A stretch of 64,000 nt of DNA from Apophysomyces variabilis (GCA_002749535.1 MZZL01000085.1:36079-100078), one strand, 5' to 3'. Positions 1 to 10,909 are shown, numbered from the stretch's first letter. The notes: generated by a model from the sequence alone, not told the origin. Translations and numbers: made by a program.

Positions 1-108
1 ATTGGTGCTTTTCTGATAGGCCTTCTGCAATTCTTCAGGTAAAAGTTCCAATATAAATTCTTGTAATATAAACTGTTTCTGATCTTCAGTGGAAAACGTA
101 TTATCCAT
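1..108 (-). CDS. Gag N-terminus of E3 (partial)
   Basis: The ATG is at 108-106 and the frame is open to the window edge. The 36 visible residues start MDNTFSTEDQKQF and match the first residues of E1 Gag (MTSSFTTKQQKQY), including a shared IIQEF/ILQEF-like stretch. Gag would form the particle core. It is truncated only by the window, so intactness cannot be judged. Identity rests on the similarity to E1 and on the position just after an LTR and primer-site-like sequence. Confidence 0.6.
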   Translation of the reverse strand, partial: MDNTFSTEDQKQFILQEFILELLPEELQKAYQKSTN

Positions 109-119
109 CAGCTACCAAT

Positions 120-310
120 TGTCGTCGTCCAAATCTGTGCTGGTAGTCCAAGAGCCAGATAAGGGTGAGATTTAGGGTAGAAGGATCTTTTTTTTTATTT
201 TTGTGTGTCCCTGCTAATTTATAGTTAAATAAAAATTTTACATTGATAAAGCTGAATGGTGCTGTTTCAGTAGGGCCGGTCCTGACCCTGACCTCTCCGT
301 TGATGAGCTG
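120..310 (-). repeat. E3 5' LTR, proximal part
   Basis: It begins TGTCGTCGTCC next to the primer-site-like sequence and is interrupted at the GCTG target site by E1. The remainder is at 5700-5759. Confidence 0.6.
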
Positions 311-637
311 TGTCATTGCCGTAGTCTGAGCTGGAAAACCAATGGCCAGAAGAAGACAGAAACAATAGTAGGAGAACAATAAAAATAAGATAGAAGGATG
401 ATGCGCTTTATTCTCTGTAATGTGTCCAATATTTATATCTTTTTAGTTCTGGTTAAATTATGTAATCTGTTACGGTTATAAAATAGAAAAGGAAATGGAC
501 TGAGAATGTTATGATAAGATCGTCGTCAAGGAAGACTTCTTGTAACTCATATCTTTTTGGGAGAATGCCCAAGCAAAAGAGAAGATTACCATGTTAGGTT
601 CTTGGCCGTGATTGGTTGAGCGATTTGTACTACGACA
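311..637 (-). repeat. E1 3' LTR (327 bp)
   Basis: It matches 5369-5695 with about 8 differences, mostly transitions. It starts TGTCATTGCC and ends CTACGACA on the plus strand. Confidence 0.93.
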
Positions 638-647
638 ATATTCCCCT

Positions 648-1830
648 CTAAGACTGTTGGTCGTCCTCGAGCAACAAGGAGAAGGAAGCAGCAGCAGTGT
701 TGGCACGATCAGCAGCGCGGGCAGCAGTAGGGTCATACCAGGTTTCAGAAATTGGGCCTGTAATATGGATTGGACGCAAGCGATCTGTGTGTACCCAGGA
801 CGAATAGGTTTTGCCTTGAAGATCTTGAAGTTTATAGATGTCAGTAGCCAGGTTGACCGCTGTTATTTTGTATGGGCCTCTCCAGTTATATTCCAGTCCA
901 AATTTGTTTTCATGTCGCATGAGGACATGATCGCTGATCTTGAAGACTTGATGTTTCATTGTGGCATCCTATATATCTTTATCTCTCCTAGCATTTTCCT
1001 CTAATTTAGCAGCAGCAGCAATTCGAGCTTCCCGTAAGCGTAACAGAGCAGGTTTGCGAGCATTGATCAGAATTTTGGGGTCTTTGTGAGTTTCAACAGT
1101 GAGGAATGGACGCAGAGAATCACTGGGAAGAACCGGTTCTTGTCCATAAACCATGTAGAAGGGGCTAAAACCGGTCGTTCTATGTTTGCAAATACGGCAT
1201 GCAAAAAGGGCAGTGTCGAGATATTTGTCCCATCGGGAGATGGCGCCATTGACATACTTTCTGAGCATCTGTTTAAGAATTCCGTTAGTACACTCACATT
1301 TTCCATTCAATCGTGGATGGAAAGCAGAGGTAAACTGGTGATAAATCTTGATGCGGCCCAGGTACATGTTCAAGACTTTAGACATAAAATTTGGTCCTCT
1401 GTCTGTTACCATTTTGGTAGGACAACCAAAGTGCATAACAATTTCTTCATAAATGAAATCGGCCACTGCTTGTCCAGTGGCATCCGGAAGAGCACAAGCA
1501 GTAGTCCAATTTGTTGTATAATCAACAGCAACCAAAATCCACCGATTACCCTTGGCAGTAGTGGGGAGTTCGCCGATAAAATCAAGGTGCCATCTTGAGA
1601 AAGGTGGAGGAACACTCAGTGGTTGCATCAGAGCATGGTGTGTATTGCGGTCTGCATTGGCAGCCAACTGACATTGGGGACATTCGCAGAGCCATTCTTG
1701 TATGTCCTGGCGCATATGGGGCTACCACCATCGTTTCTTGATAATATCATAGACTGTGAGGTGACCCACGTGGCCAAATCCAGTGTGATAGTGTCGAACA
1801 ATCTCCGTACGTCGTGCAAATATAGCAAAT
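648..1830 (-). pseudogene. pol: E1 integrase region with GPY/F-like C-terminus
   Basis: In one frame it contains an HHCC zinc-binding region (HYHTGFGH ... CPQC, about 1800-1665) with a TGG-to-TAG nonsense change inside it. The DDE core follows: HLDFIGELPT (D), VTDRGPNF (D), NGKCECTNG (E). A C-terminal module with NWRGPYKI resembles the GPY/F module. Stops separate 969 from 959. It would insert the cDNA into the genome. No chromodomain is visible after it. All three catalytic acids remain. Confidence 0.87.
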
Positions 1831-1901
1831 CGAATCTCCAAGATGTCATCACCTTTCTTTATCTTTCAGAATACTTGATCTAAATGAACCACGAACTTGT
1901 C

Positions 1902-2543
1902 TCAATGTTGATGTAGAAGGTCTTTGTAAATAGCAGGCCACTTTTCTTCTGGAAGGGCGTAGAACTTGGGCCAATCGGATTCCTGGATCGCCTTAACAGC
2001 ATAGAGATAATCGGGTTCAATGGATGATTCATTGGCTTCGCAGGCCGGTCCATCGCGTCTTGACAATACATCGGAGATATGGTTTTCTTGGCCTGGTTTA
2101 TACTGTATATCAGGATCGAATGCCTCTAATTCGGCCATCCAATGAGTCAAGTGGGGAGTTGGTCTTACTTGTGTGCGTAAATACTTGAGAGGGTGGTGGT
2201 CCGTGTAGATTGTGTATGGTCGACCTTCAATGAAACAGCGCCATGTTCTCAGAGCATATAATATACCAAGCAACTCACGTTCTTGGGCTGGATAATTCCG
2301 TTCCACCAATGACAGTTTCTTCGACTCAAATGCCAAAGGATGCATGAGTCCGTCAGGGCCTTCTTGTAGTAATACCGCACCTACGCCATAATCTGAAGCA
2401 TCTGTTTCGATTATGTATGGTAGTTCTGGATCAGGTGGTAACAGAACTGGGGCATTGATCATTCGCGACTTAATCTCCTCAAAAGCTGTTTGACACTCTG
2501 GCGTCCAGGTAATAGATCTTGTCTTTGTACCTGTACCCTTCAT
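1902..2543 (-). pseudogene. pol: E1 RNase H region
   Basis: The 213-residue open stretch has the Ty3/Gypsy RNase H signature ETDASDYGVGAVLLQ, then ERNYPAQERELLGI and YTDHHPLKYL, and the closing PGQENHISDVLSRR. It lies in a third frame compared with protease and RT, so a second indel lies between 2717 and 2543. It would degrade the RNA of the RNA:DNA hybrid. Catalytic acidic residues appear present. Confidence 0.87.
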
Positions 2544-2716
2544 TAGGTCCGTCAGTGGGGATGCAATGGTTGAGAAGTCGCGGATGAATCGCCTGTAATG
2601 TGAACCAAGGCCAACGAATTGTCAAACTTCTTGCACGTTTGTAGGCACAGGCCATTCTTGAATCGCTTTAACTTTCTTGGTTGACGGTCAGATGCCTTTC
2701 GCTGATACTTGGAAGC

Positions 2717-3376
2717 CTAAGAACTGTAGTTCAGTCTTGTTGACTCGCACTTCTTAAGGTTTGCGATCAGCTGGTTTTTCCGGAGTTGTCTAAGGACTTG
2801 TCGGACATGCTCATAGTGTTCGTCTTCTGTTTTGCTGAAAATAAGAATGTCGTCAAGATACACCAGGGCAAACTTGTCAAGAGCATCACCAAGCACTGAA
2901 TTTATAAGTCTCTGAAACATGGGCGGTGTGTTAGTGAGGCCGAAAGGCAAAACCAAGAATTCATAAGAACCATAACGAGTGTTGAAGGCGGTTTTGGGTA
3001 CATCTTCTTCTCTTATTTGTACTTGATGATACCCACTCTTGAGGTCAATACTTGAAAAAAACCTTGCTTCTCCTAGATGCTCCAAGCATTCGTCGATGCA
3101 AGGTAGAGGGTGTGAGTTTCACTTGGTTACGCGGTTGATAGCTCGGTAGTCCACACAGAGTCACATCTCACTGTTCTTCTTGTGTACAAATAATACTGGC
3201 GCTCCCCATGGTGATGAACTCGGGCGGATCAGGCGAAGATTGAGTAATTCCTTCAGCTGTTTGCATAGCTCATCGAGTTCCAAAGGGCTCATCTTGTAAG
3301 GTGTACGATTAATTGGTGTTGCATCGCCAGTGTCGATCACATGTGTAACTTCCCACTCAGGGGGTAATCCAGGCAA
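2717..3376 (-). pseudogene. pol: E1 reverse transcriptase region
   Basis: Two pieces in one frame (3376-3161 and 3085-2717) are separated by nonsense changes. Recognisable Ty3/Gypsy RT blocks are [41 protein letters not shown] and the catalytic [11 protein letters not shown]. The frame differs from the protease frame, so at least one indel lies between 3571 and 3376. The enzyme copies the RNA to cDNA in the particle. The catalytic YLDD aspartates are kept, but the reading frame is broken. Confidence 0.88.
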
Positions 3377-3570
3377 TGTATCTTGAAAAACATCCTTGAA
3401 CTCTCCAGCAGTAAAGGGAAACGGGGATCTAGGGGCTTGTTGACTTCTGACATATTATGTCTGACATAACAGAGAAACATATCCTCCGTTTCCTTCTGTC
3501 GTTGAAGCCTTTGGACTTGATGATGAGAGATAAAGTAGGCCAATTCTGGAATTTCTCGATCATGTTTTGG

Positions 3571-4044
3571 TCAGATGGTGTAAACCTTATTCCTAGTCTC
3601 GATTCTCCAAGTATCCCTGTCCCAATCTGGTATTGGCTTCATCCTCTTGATCCAATTGCAGCCCAGAATCAAGTCAAACTTAGTGTCAAAGACAAACGCT
3701 GTTACTTCATGTATATAGCCACCCGTATTTAATGACAAGATGGCTTCTTCTGTAATTTGGAACTTGTGACCTCCAGTTGTTTCCACTTGATGACCTGACA
3801 CCACCCGCGTTGAGAGATTTTGGACCAGTCTTGGTGATACATAAGAGCAGGACGCTCTGTTGTCCAGAAGCACTTCACAATTTAAACCATTGCAGATCAT
3901 ATCATACAGTGGAAGATCTGTATGTATTATTGTGTTTAGCTCATTTAGATAACTAATATCTTCTTCCATAGATATCTGGTAAGGGTCTTGATCGCCGCCT
4001 TCATCTTCCAATGACTCATGATCGTTTGTAGATTGGTTTGTCAA
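3571..4044 (-). pseudogene. pol: E1 aspartic protease region
   Basis: This 157-residue stretch is N-terminal Pol, in the -1 frame relative to Gag. It aligns with the E2 protease, sharing the blocks VSPRLVQ and TKFDLILGCNWIKRM (a loop typical of retropepsins). The catalytic DTGA motif of E2 is DNRA here (LLDNRASCSYVS). Retropepsins need the D-T/S-G triad, so this copy is predicted inactive. The frame is lost after 3571, before reverse transcriptase. Confidence 0.8.
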
Positions 4045-4139
4045 TTTTTGGACCTCTTCTTTCTTGATAACTTCCTCTGTGGCGACAACGTTAAGGGATG
4101 GACTGTTTTTGCGTGAAAGGACTCCCTTTAATCCAGACG

Positions 4140-5357
4140 CGCTTGTTCTTTTAAATCATTGGATTCGGTCAGGTTTTTCTGTCATGTGTGACTTTTGGAC
4201 AATGGTGAGGACGAGCAGTTGATGGCGATATGGCCTTGGCCTCCACAGTTATAGCAGGTAGGCAAAGTCAAGTTGCGATCTAAATGCCGTTTGGATGATT
4301 GCCACCCACCAGAATGAGGACCCTTTCAGTAGCAGCCTTGGAATTCCCTCTTGCCAAACCCATTTAGCTTGTACTGCATGTTAATAGCATCTAGATCCAT
4401 CGGTATAGGTTCTCCGCAGTTCTGACCAGTTGAAATATAACCAGGATTTCTTTCTGTTGCATAGCCTTGTAGATCCTGCATTCCTTAGGCGCACTCATAG
4501 GCAGACTCGAAAGCCTCAGCAGCGTTGTATGCTTCCATTAAGGTCCTTGGTCTACTTAATAGCACTTGTAATCTAGCCTGGTATTGGAGGCCCCTCACAA
4601 ACTGATGCGTGGCATCCTCGTCATACATATCGGGCAGCTCTAACATGACGTTCCTGAACGCCACAATATAATCGCGTATGGTGCCAGTTTGCTGGAGTGT
4701 CTGTAACTGTTGGCGAGCCAATACAGACGAATTGCTTAGCTTGAATTCTTTCTGAAATGCGTCTTTGAAGTCATGCCAATCTTGAGGAACCTTACTATTT
4801 CCGGTGATATCATTGACAGTTGTTTCCAAGTGGCGCCACCATGTGGCTGCTGCATCTCGGAGCAGAGTGGAAGTGAATAGGATTCGTTGCTTGTCACTCA
4901 GCCCAGTCAAATCCCCATATTTGTCAAGCGTGTGTAACCAAGCCTCAATTGCGGCTGATGCTCGTTCTCCTCTGAATACTTCTGATTGCACTGGCTTAAC
5001 CATTTGAGGTAGTAGTCCAGTTGTTCTTGGCGCCATAGCAGCTTCTTTCCATAAGGCTGTTATTTCCTCCTGTTGGGCACGTATCTGTTCTAACATTGCT
5101 TGCATTGTTGACAGAATATCTTGTTGTTCCATCTTATCCGTCTTATATACTTCTTGAAATCTCGTGCTTAACTTGTTGGCTCTTTCGCATAATGCTCTTA
5201 GACTGTTTTCTGAAAACTCGATGCAGCACTCCTGTGGTATATTTATCTGAGGTACGTTCTCTTTGTACGCCTTATGATATTCGTTCGGTAGGTTCTCGAG
5301 GATAAATTCTTGAATAATGTACTGTTTCTGTTGCTTTGTGGTGAATGAACTTGTCAT
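4140..5357 (-). pseudogene. gag: E1 gag (capsid plus CCHC zinc knuckle)
   Basis: Gag packages the element RNA in the virus-like particle. The ATG is at 5357 and the frame is open for 290 residues to a TAA at 4485, where E2 has Gln in the same context (ECAQG). The capsid-like part contains AAATWWRHLE and DWHDFKDAFQKEF, typical of the retrotransposon Gag family. Beyond the TAA the same frame encodes a classical knuckle CYNCGGQGHIAINC at about 4215-4256 and ends at a TAA near 4130, just after the slippery heptamer. At least one further in-frame stop lies upstream of the knuckle. The start was chosen because it directly follows the primer site. Confidence 0.85.
4149..4155 (-). promoter_or_regulatory. 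Candidate -1 frameshift slippery site T TTA AAA (E1)
   Basis: In sense the heptamer is TTTAAAA, and the Gag codons read GAT TTA AAA, so the phase is exactly X XXY YYZ. The Gag stop follows about 24 nt downstream, and the protease frame is the -1 frame. E2 has the same heptamer at the same place. Confidence 0.7.
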
Positions 5358-5368
5358 CAGCTACCAAT

Positions 5369-5695
5369 TGTCGTCGCCGTAGTCTGAGCTGAAAAACCAA
5401 TGGCCAGAAGAAGACAGAAACAATAGTAGGAGAACAATAAAAATAAGATAGAAGGATGATGCGCTTTATTCTCTGTAATGTGTCCAATATTTATATCTTT
5501 TTAGTTCTGGTTAAATTATGTAATCTGTTACGGTTATAAAATAGAAAAGGAAATGGACTGAGAGTGTTATGATAAGATCGTCATCAAGGAAGACTTCTTG
5601 TAACTCATATCTTTTTGGGAGGATGCCCGAGCAAAAGAGAAGATTACCATGTTAGGTTCTTGGCCGTGATTGGTTGAGCGATTTGTGCTACGACA
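5369..5695 (-). repeat. E1 5' LTR (327 bp)
   Basis: It is the direct-repeat partner of 311-637. The primer-site-like TTGGTAGCTGATGAC lies immediately internal; its first 7 bases after TT (TGGTAGC) match the 3' end expected from a fungal initiator tRNA-Met, but the match stops there. Confidence 0.93.
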
Positions 5696-5699
5696 GCTG

Positions 5700-5759
5700 T
5701 CACTTGTTCTAGCTTAAACTATGACACACGGTTATATCAGATCAAGGATTGATATGACA
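5700..5759 (-). repeat. E3 5' LTR, distal part, displaced by E1
   Basis: This 60-bp remnant follows the right GCTG duplication of E1 and ends in GACA, matching the TG...CA rule. It is followed by CTTG (5760-5763), the same tetranucleotide that flanks E2. Confidence 0.6.
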
Positions 5760-5763
5760 CTTG

Positions 5764-6067
5764 TGTCGTTTTCATAAAGTCGATTCACAGCTACTGTTTT
5801 GGACGCGAGTTGCCAATCAAGCTGGAATATAGAAATCGTAAAGGAACAGAAGTAAAAAATAAAAGTGTGCGAGGGAATTCGATGATGTTTATTTTTCACC
5901 AACTATCCAAAGTATTTATACGTATGATATTTCTATAATTTTCTACGAGGCTGAAGATGCGAGAAGTATCTAGGAACTTCTTGGAAACCAACTGCAACTT
6001 CGAGAACTTCTTGGAAGGCTTTAGCAAAAAGAGTCTTTGCGTTTATGCGCCGATTCTGGCTCTGACA
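5764..6067 (-). repeat. E2 3' LTR (304 bp)
   Basis: It is a direct repeat of 10567-10870. It is preceded in sense by a purine-rich tract (CAGGAGGGGGTAT) that fits a polypurine tract. Confidence 0.94.
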
Positions 6068-9000
6068 ATACCCCCTCCTGAGAGTCTTGGTCATCCTCGA
6101 GCAAGAGGGATAGAAGGTAAACCAAGTCCGAGAACTGGAGTTCTGATCGCATGGCAGCGCAGGCCGTAGTGGGGTCGTACCATGGGGCGTGCAGCTCTTG
6201 GTTATCCTTGATGTAAATGGGTCTAAGGCGGTCGGTATAGACCCAAGAGGCGTAAGGTTTACCGTTCATATCGGCGAGTTTGTAGATGTCGGTGTCGTGG
6301 TTGCATTCGAGAACCTTGTAAGGGCCCTTCCAGTTGTATTCAAGTCCAAATTTATTTTCGTGTCGTATAAGGACGTGATCACCAGAATTGAACACTTGGT
6401 GTTTGGTGTGCCAATCCCATCAATTCTTGTCCTTGATACGGTCAGCGTGGGATTTCTCCTGGGCGAGTGCGCGGGCTTGTCGTAACTGTCATAGTGAAGG
6501 AATTCGGCTATCCATGATATCTTGTTCGTTGGTTGAAATTTCTCTTGTAACAAATGGATGGAGAAAGTCACCAGGAAGAACTGGGTCTTGACCGTAAACC
6601 AGATAGAAAGGACTGACACCAGTGGTACGGTGTTTACGAATGCGGGCAGCAAGGAGGGCAGCGTCAATATACTCGTCCCATCGATGTATTTCGCCATGAA
6701 CGTATTTGCGCAACATCTGTTTGAGTATTCCGTTGGTTCGTTCGCACTTGCCATTCGAACGTGGATGAAACGCCGAAGTAAGATTATGCTTGAGCTTGAG
6801 GCGGCCAAGGTAACTGTTCAGAACTTTGGACATGAAATTTGTTCCTCGATCGGTGACAACTTCTATAGGACAACCGAAACGAGTAACAATTTCTTCGTAT
6901 AGGAAACGAGCAATGGCATCACCTGTGGCATCGGGGACAGCGCGTGCTATTGGATAACTTGTGTTGTAGTCGACAGCAACAAGTAGCCACCAGTTACCAT
7001 GGTTCGTCGTGGGAAGTTCGCCAATAAAGTCCAAGTGCCACCGTGCAAATGGAGGTGGAATTTCAGTCAAGTGCATGGGCAAACGATGCGCGTTACGGTC
7101 AGCGTTCGAGGTGAGTTGACATTCAGGGCATTCGGATAACCAGGTCTTGATATCGTCTTTCATATTGGGCCACCACCATCGTTTCCGGATAATGTCATGA
7201 ACGGTAGTAACTCCTTGATGGCCAAAACCACGGTGAACATGTTGTACAGTATCGGCACGTCAGGCAAAGGTCAGGAATTGGATTTCTTTGACGGTATCAC
7301 CAGCCTTGACTTTCCGGAAGACCTTACCATCACGAACAATGAACATGTCTTTACGCTGAGCCATAAGATCCTTGTAGGACGGCGGCCAGTTTTCCTTGGG
7401 TTGGGCATAGAAGCATGGCCAGTCAGATTCTTGAATTGCCTTTTTGGTGATAGCATACAGATGGTCAGGTTCCATGGATAAGTCAGCTGGCGTGCAAGTA
7501 GGACCGTCCCATCGAGAGAGCAGATCGGGAATGTGATTCTCCTTTCTGGGTTTGTACAGTATGGTCGGATCATACAGCTCTAATTCAGCGATCCATCGGG
7601 TCAGGTGAGGCGTTGGTTTCTGCTGAGACTGGAAATACTTGAGTGGATGGTGGTCTGTGTACACCATATATGGGCGTCCTTCGATAAAGCAGCGCCATGT
7701 ACGTAGTGCATGCAAGATACCTAATAATTCTCGTTCCTGAGCCAGATAGTTCCGTTCCGTTGAGGACAACTTCTTCGATTCAAACGCCAGAGGATGTAAG
7801 TTACCGTCAGGGCCTTGCTGGAGGAGGACAGCTCCTATACCAAAATCAGAAGCATCGGTTTCAATGACATAGGGCAATTCCGGGTTTGGAGGCTGGAGAA
7901 CCGGGGCATCCATCATGCGGGACTTGATTTCATCAAATGCAGACTGGCATTCAGGGGTCCAAACAATCGGTCTTCTTTTTGCACCTGTACCTTTCGTCAA
8001 GTCGGTCAACGGGGCCGCAATGCTCGCAAAGTCCTTGATAAACCGCCGATAATGAGAACCGAGGCCGATGAATTGACGTACTTCTTGGACGTTTGTTGGT
8101 TGCGGCCATTCTTGAATCGCTTCTACCTTGGACTTGGCAGGCAGGATACCGTCAGCGCTAATTTGGAAACCCAGGAACTCTAAGGATTGCTTGTTGAACT
8201 CACATTTTTTTAGGTTGGCGTACAGTTGAGCTTTGCGAAGTCGTTCAAGAACCATCCGGACATGCTCGCGATGTTCCTCCTCGGAGCAGCTGTATATAAG
8301 GATATCGTCGAGGTACACGAGTACGAACTTGTCCAGGTAGTCGCCAAGAACGGAGTTTATGAGCCGTTGGAATGTCGGTGGTGCATTGGTGAGGCCAAAG
8401 GGAAGTACTAGGAATTCATAGGAACCGTATCTTGTATTGAAAGCAGTCTTGGGCACATCCTCAGAACGAATCTTGACTTGATGGTAACCACTTTTAAGGT
8501 TGATACTAGAGAAGTACTTCGCCTTTCCCAACCGTTCAAGACATTCGTCGATTCGTGGTAGTGGATGAGAGTTGCGCTGAGTAACCTGATTGATGGCATG
8601 GTAGTCAATACACATGCACATCGAGCCATCCTTCTTGCGGACAAAAAGCACAGGGGCACCCTACGGGGAATTGCTCGGTCGGATCAACTTAAGGTCGAGG
8701 AGTTCGCGTAGCTGTTTTCTTAGTTCGTCCAATTTGAGCGGGCTCATCTTGAACAGTTGGCGGTTAATGGGTCGTGCGTCGCCAGTGTCTATTACATGTT
8801 CGACGTCGCAGTCCGGGGGTAGTCCAGGTAAGGTGTCTTTGAAGACGTCCAAATACTCTTCTTGTATTTCATGGAAGTTTCCATTATTGTCACGTTTCTT
8901 GTCGTTGGTATAATATGCCACGAAGATCTCGTCGACTTGGCCCTTGCATTCCATTCGTTTCAGTTGTCTGTGGGATATCAGAGCAAGTGTGCCGTCCAAT

Positions 9001-9554
9001 GATTGGTCTTGATGCGTTATCGGGTTCAACGTGAAACGAAGGTTGCCTTGTACTAGTTCCCATGTGCTGTTTGCCCAGTTCGTTGGAGTAGGGGCCACAT
9101 GCTTGAACCAATCTTGGCCGAGGATGATGTCGAACTTTGTATCCAGGACATACGCTTGCCAAGTTTGACGGAATCCTCTGGCCAGTTTGAGATCAAAGGT
9201 TACTTTGGTGCTGATATTGAGCGTGTGGCCTCCTGCTGTCTCCACTGATCGTTTTTGCACTTTCTCGTGTACTGTGCCTTGACACATTTGCGGAGAGATA
9301 TATGAAGTACTGGCTCCGGTATCCAACAATACGTTTGCTAATTGACCATTACAGACCATGGAGTACAGGGGCAATTCAGTATTCTTTATTGTATTTAGTC
9401 TATCAATATGTTGCAGGTCATCTTGGATAGTTCCAGGTAGAGTGTTGTCTGTGTGCATCTCTTGTTTTCTGGTTAAATCGATCAACGGCGCCTCAGTGTC
9501 TTTCAAATCCACAGTGTGAAGGGATGGACGTTCGCATGACAGGACTCCCTTCAA
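6021..9554 (-). pseudogene. pol: E2 pol polyprotein: protease, RT, RNase H, integrase
   Basis: This is one continuous frame with only four stops: TAG at 8663-8661 (where Ty3 RTs have the Trp of SPWGAP), TGA at 7262-7260, TGA at 6491-6489 and TGA at 6422-6420. Protease: VLLDTGASTSYIS near 9330, with the catalytic triad intact. [35 protein letters not shown] near 8300. RNase H: ETDASDFGIGAVLLQ, YTDHHPLKYF. Integrase: HHCC with CPECQL, then HLDFIGELPT, VTDRGTNF, NGKCERTNG, and a C-terminal module with WKGPYKV (GPY/F-like). Pol replicates and integrates the element. It is the least damaged Pol of the E1/E2 lineage here, close to autonomous but not intact. Confidence 0.92.
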
Positions 9555-10555
9555 TCCTGACGCGCCTGGCCTTTTAAATGGTTGGATTGACCGGAAACTC
9601 GAGGGCGAAAACGTAAATCATCGGGGAGAGGCGGTAAAGCACAGTTGCGAGCGAGATGTCCGGTGTTGCCACAATTGAAGCAAGTTCTGGGTACTTGACA
9701 GTCTTGTCCAACAACTTGTTGTGGTCTTGAGCGAGCATTGTTCTGGTAACGGTTACCATTGCGGGGAACGATCGCATCAAGTTCCATTGGCGCGGGGTCG
9801 GTAGATCGATACATGGCGTTTTCAGTATTGACAAACATGGAACAGCTGTGGAGTCCTTGAGCGCATTCTTCAGCTGCCTCGAATGCTTCGGCCGCCCAGT
9901 ATGCTTCTACTAGTGTTTGCGGGTTCTTCAGTAAGACTTGCAGACGGGCTGTATACTGCAGTCCCTGAATAAAATGATCTACCGCATCTTCTTCGTACAT
10001 GTCTTGAAGATCAAGCATGATGTCACGGAATGTAACGATGTATTCACGGATCGATCAGGTTTGCTGGAGTTCCTTAATGCGTTGTTGAGCCAGTTTCGAA
10101 GCATTACTGGGCTTAAACTCGGCGCAGAAAAGGTCTTTAAAATCTCGCCAAGTGGTTGGAATAGCGCTTTCACCGTTTTCGTTGATTGTTGTTTCGAGAT
10201 GTTGCCACCAAGTTGCTGCTGCTTCGCGAAGCAGGGTGGAAGCGTAAAGGATACGTTGTGTTTCATCAAGTCCAGAGAGGTCTGCAAATTTTTCGAAGGT
10301 ATGTATCCAAGTTTCAATGGCTGTTGACGATCATTCGCCTTTGAAGATATTGGGCTGAATGGGTCGCACGTTTTTCGGTAGTCCATTACTGGTGGGTCGG
10401 CGATTGCTGGCTTCCTGTTGCATAAGCTGCAATTCAGTTTGTTGTTGCTGAATAAATTCCAGCATTCGGGCCATCGTGGCCATCATATCCTGAGTGTTCG
10501 TATTTGTCATAATCGGTTATCGTTGTTCAGCAGTGAAGGCGGGGTCGTTGGTCAT
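9551..10555 (-). pseudogene. gag: E2 gag (capsid, CCHC knuckle), three point stops
   Basis: A single frame from ATG 10555 to the TGA at 9553-9551 encodes about 334 residues. It is interrupted by TAA at 10519-10517, TGA at 10333-10331 (E1 has Arg, GERAS) and TGA at 10057-10055. The capsid has AAATWWQHLETT and TWRDFKDLFCAEF. A classical knuckle CFNCGNTGHLARNC lies near 9640-9690. All three breaks are single-base and there is no indel. The 3' end carries the slippery heptamer, with Pol overlapping in the -1 frame. Confidence 0.88.
9572..9578 (-). promoter_or_regulatory. Candidate -1 frameshift slippery site T TTA AAA (E2)
   Basis: The Gag codons read CAT TTA AAA GGC, which gives T TTA AAA in phase. 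The Gag stop is 19 nt downstream and Pol is open in the -1 frame across the overlap. Downstream CAGGA and TCCTG can pair into a short stem. Confidence 0.72.
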
Positions 10556-10566
10556 CAGCTACCAAT

Positions 10567-10870
10567 TGTCATTTTCATAAAGTCGATTCACAGCTACTGT
10601 TTTGGACGCGAGTTGCCAATCAAGCTGGAATATAGAAATCGTAAAGGAACAGAAATAAAAAATAAAAGTGTGCGAGGGAATTCGATGATGTTTATTTTTC
10701 ACCAACTATCCAAAGTATTTATACGTATGATATTTCTATAATTTTCTACAAGGCTGAAGATGCAAGAAGTATCTAGGAACTTCTTGGAAACCAACCGCAA
10801 CTTCGAGAACTTCTTGGAAGGCTTTAGCAAAAAGAGTCTTTGCGTTCATGCGCCGATTCCGGCTCTGACA
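10567..10870 (-). repeat. E2 5' LTR (304 bp)
   Basis: It is the partner of 5764-6067. Five of about seven differences between them are CpG versus TpG/CpA. The primer-site-like TTGGTAGCTGATGACC is immediately internal. Confidence 0.94.
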
Positions 10871-10894
10871 CTTGCCACAACAATATAATACAAC

Positions 10895-10900
10895 AAAAAA
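10895..10900 (-). terminator. Pol III terminator of tRNA-Ala
   Basis: A run of six T in sense starts about 10 nt after the tRNA 3' end, a standard Pol III stop. Confidence 0.75.
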
Positions 10901-10909
10901 CTAATACTT

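Larger units (their letters stand above)
1..310 (-). mobile_element. E3: partial Ty3/Gypsy retrotransposon, 5' end only
   Basis: This is the 5' end of a minus-strand Ty3/Gypsy element that continues beyond the left edge. It has a gag start (108 to 1), a primer-site-like stretch beginning TTGGTAGCTGATG, and an LTR starting at 120. The LTR is cut at 310 by insertion of E1 and resumes at 5700-5759, ending in GACA, so its full length is about 251 bp. The gag start and primer site resemble those of E1 and E2, so it is the same lineage. Its own target duplication cannot be tested because the far end is outside the window. Confidence 0.75.
311..5695 (-). mobile_element. E1: Ty3/Gypsy retrotransposon with both LTRs, decayed
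   Basis: The element is 5,385 bp, with 327-bp LTRs at both ends beginning TGTC and ending GACA, flanked by GCTG at 307-310 and 5696-5699. Both flanks can also be read as 5-bp AGCTG if the terminal A is shared. Internal order on the minus strand is Gag, protease, reverse transcriptase, RNase H, integrase, the Ty3/Gypsy order. A purine-rich tract (AGAGGGGAATAT in sense) precedes the 3' LTR. LTR copies differ at about 8 sites. Coding frames carry stops and two frameshifts, so it is not autonomous. It is inserted in the LTR of E3. Confidence 0.93.
5764..10870 (-). mobile_element. E2: nearly intact Ty3/Gypsy retrotransposon
   Basis: The element is 5,107 bp, with 304-bp LTRs (TGTC...GACA) differing at about 7 sites, flanked by CTTG at 5760-5763 and 10871-10874. 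The order on the minus strand is Gag then Pol (protease, RT, RNase H, integrase). I see no frameshift mutation: Gag holds three point stops and Pol four. It is the same lineage as E1 (shared slippery heptamer, primer site, domain sequences). Its right end lies 39 bp from the 3' end of tRNA-Ala. The region is visibly richer in G+C than the window average. Confidence 0.94.

Noticed and set aside
1086..1598. 170-residue plus-strand frame
   Set aside because: It is the complement of E1 integrase, whose domain motifs are clear on the minus strand.
6189..8183. Several plus-strand frames of 94-122 residues
   Set aside because: Shadows of the E2 pol frame on the opposite strand; no motifs.
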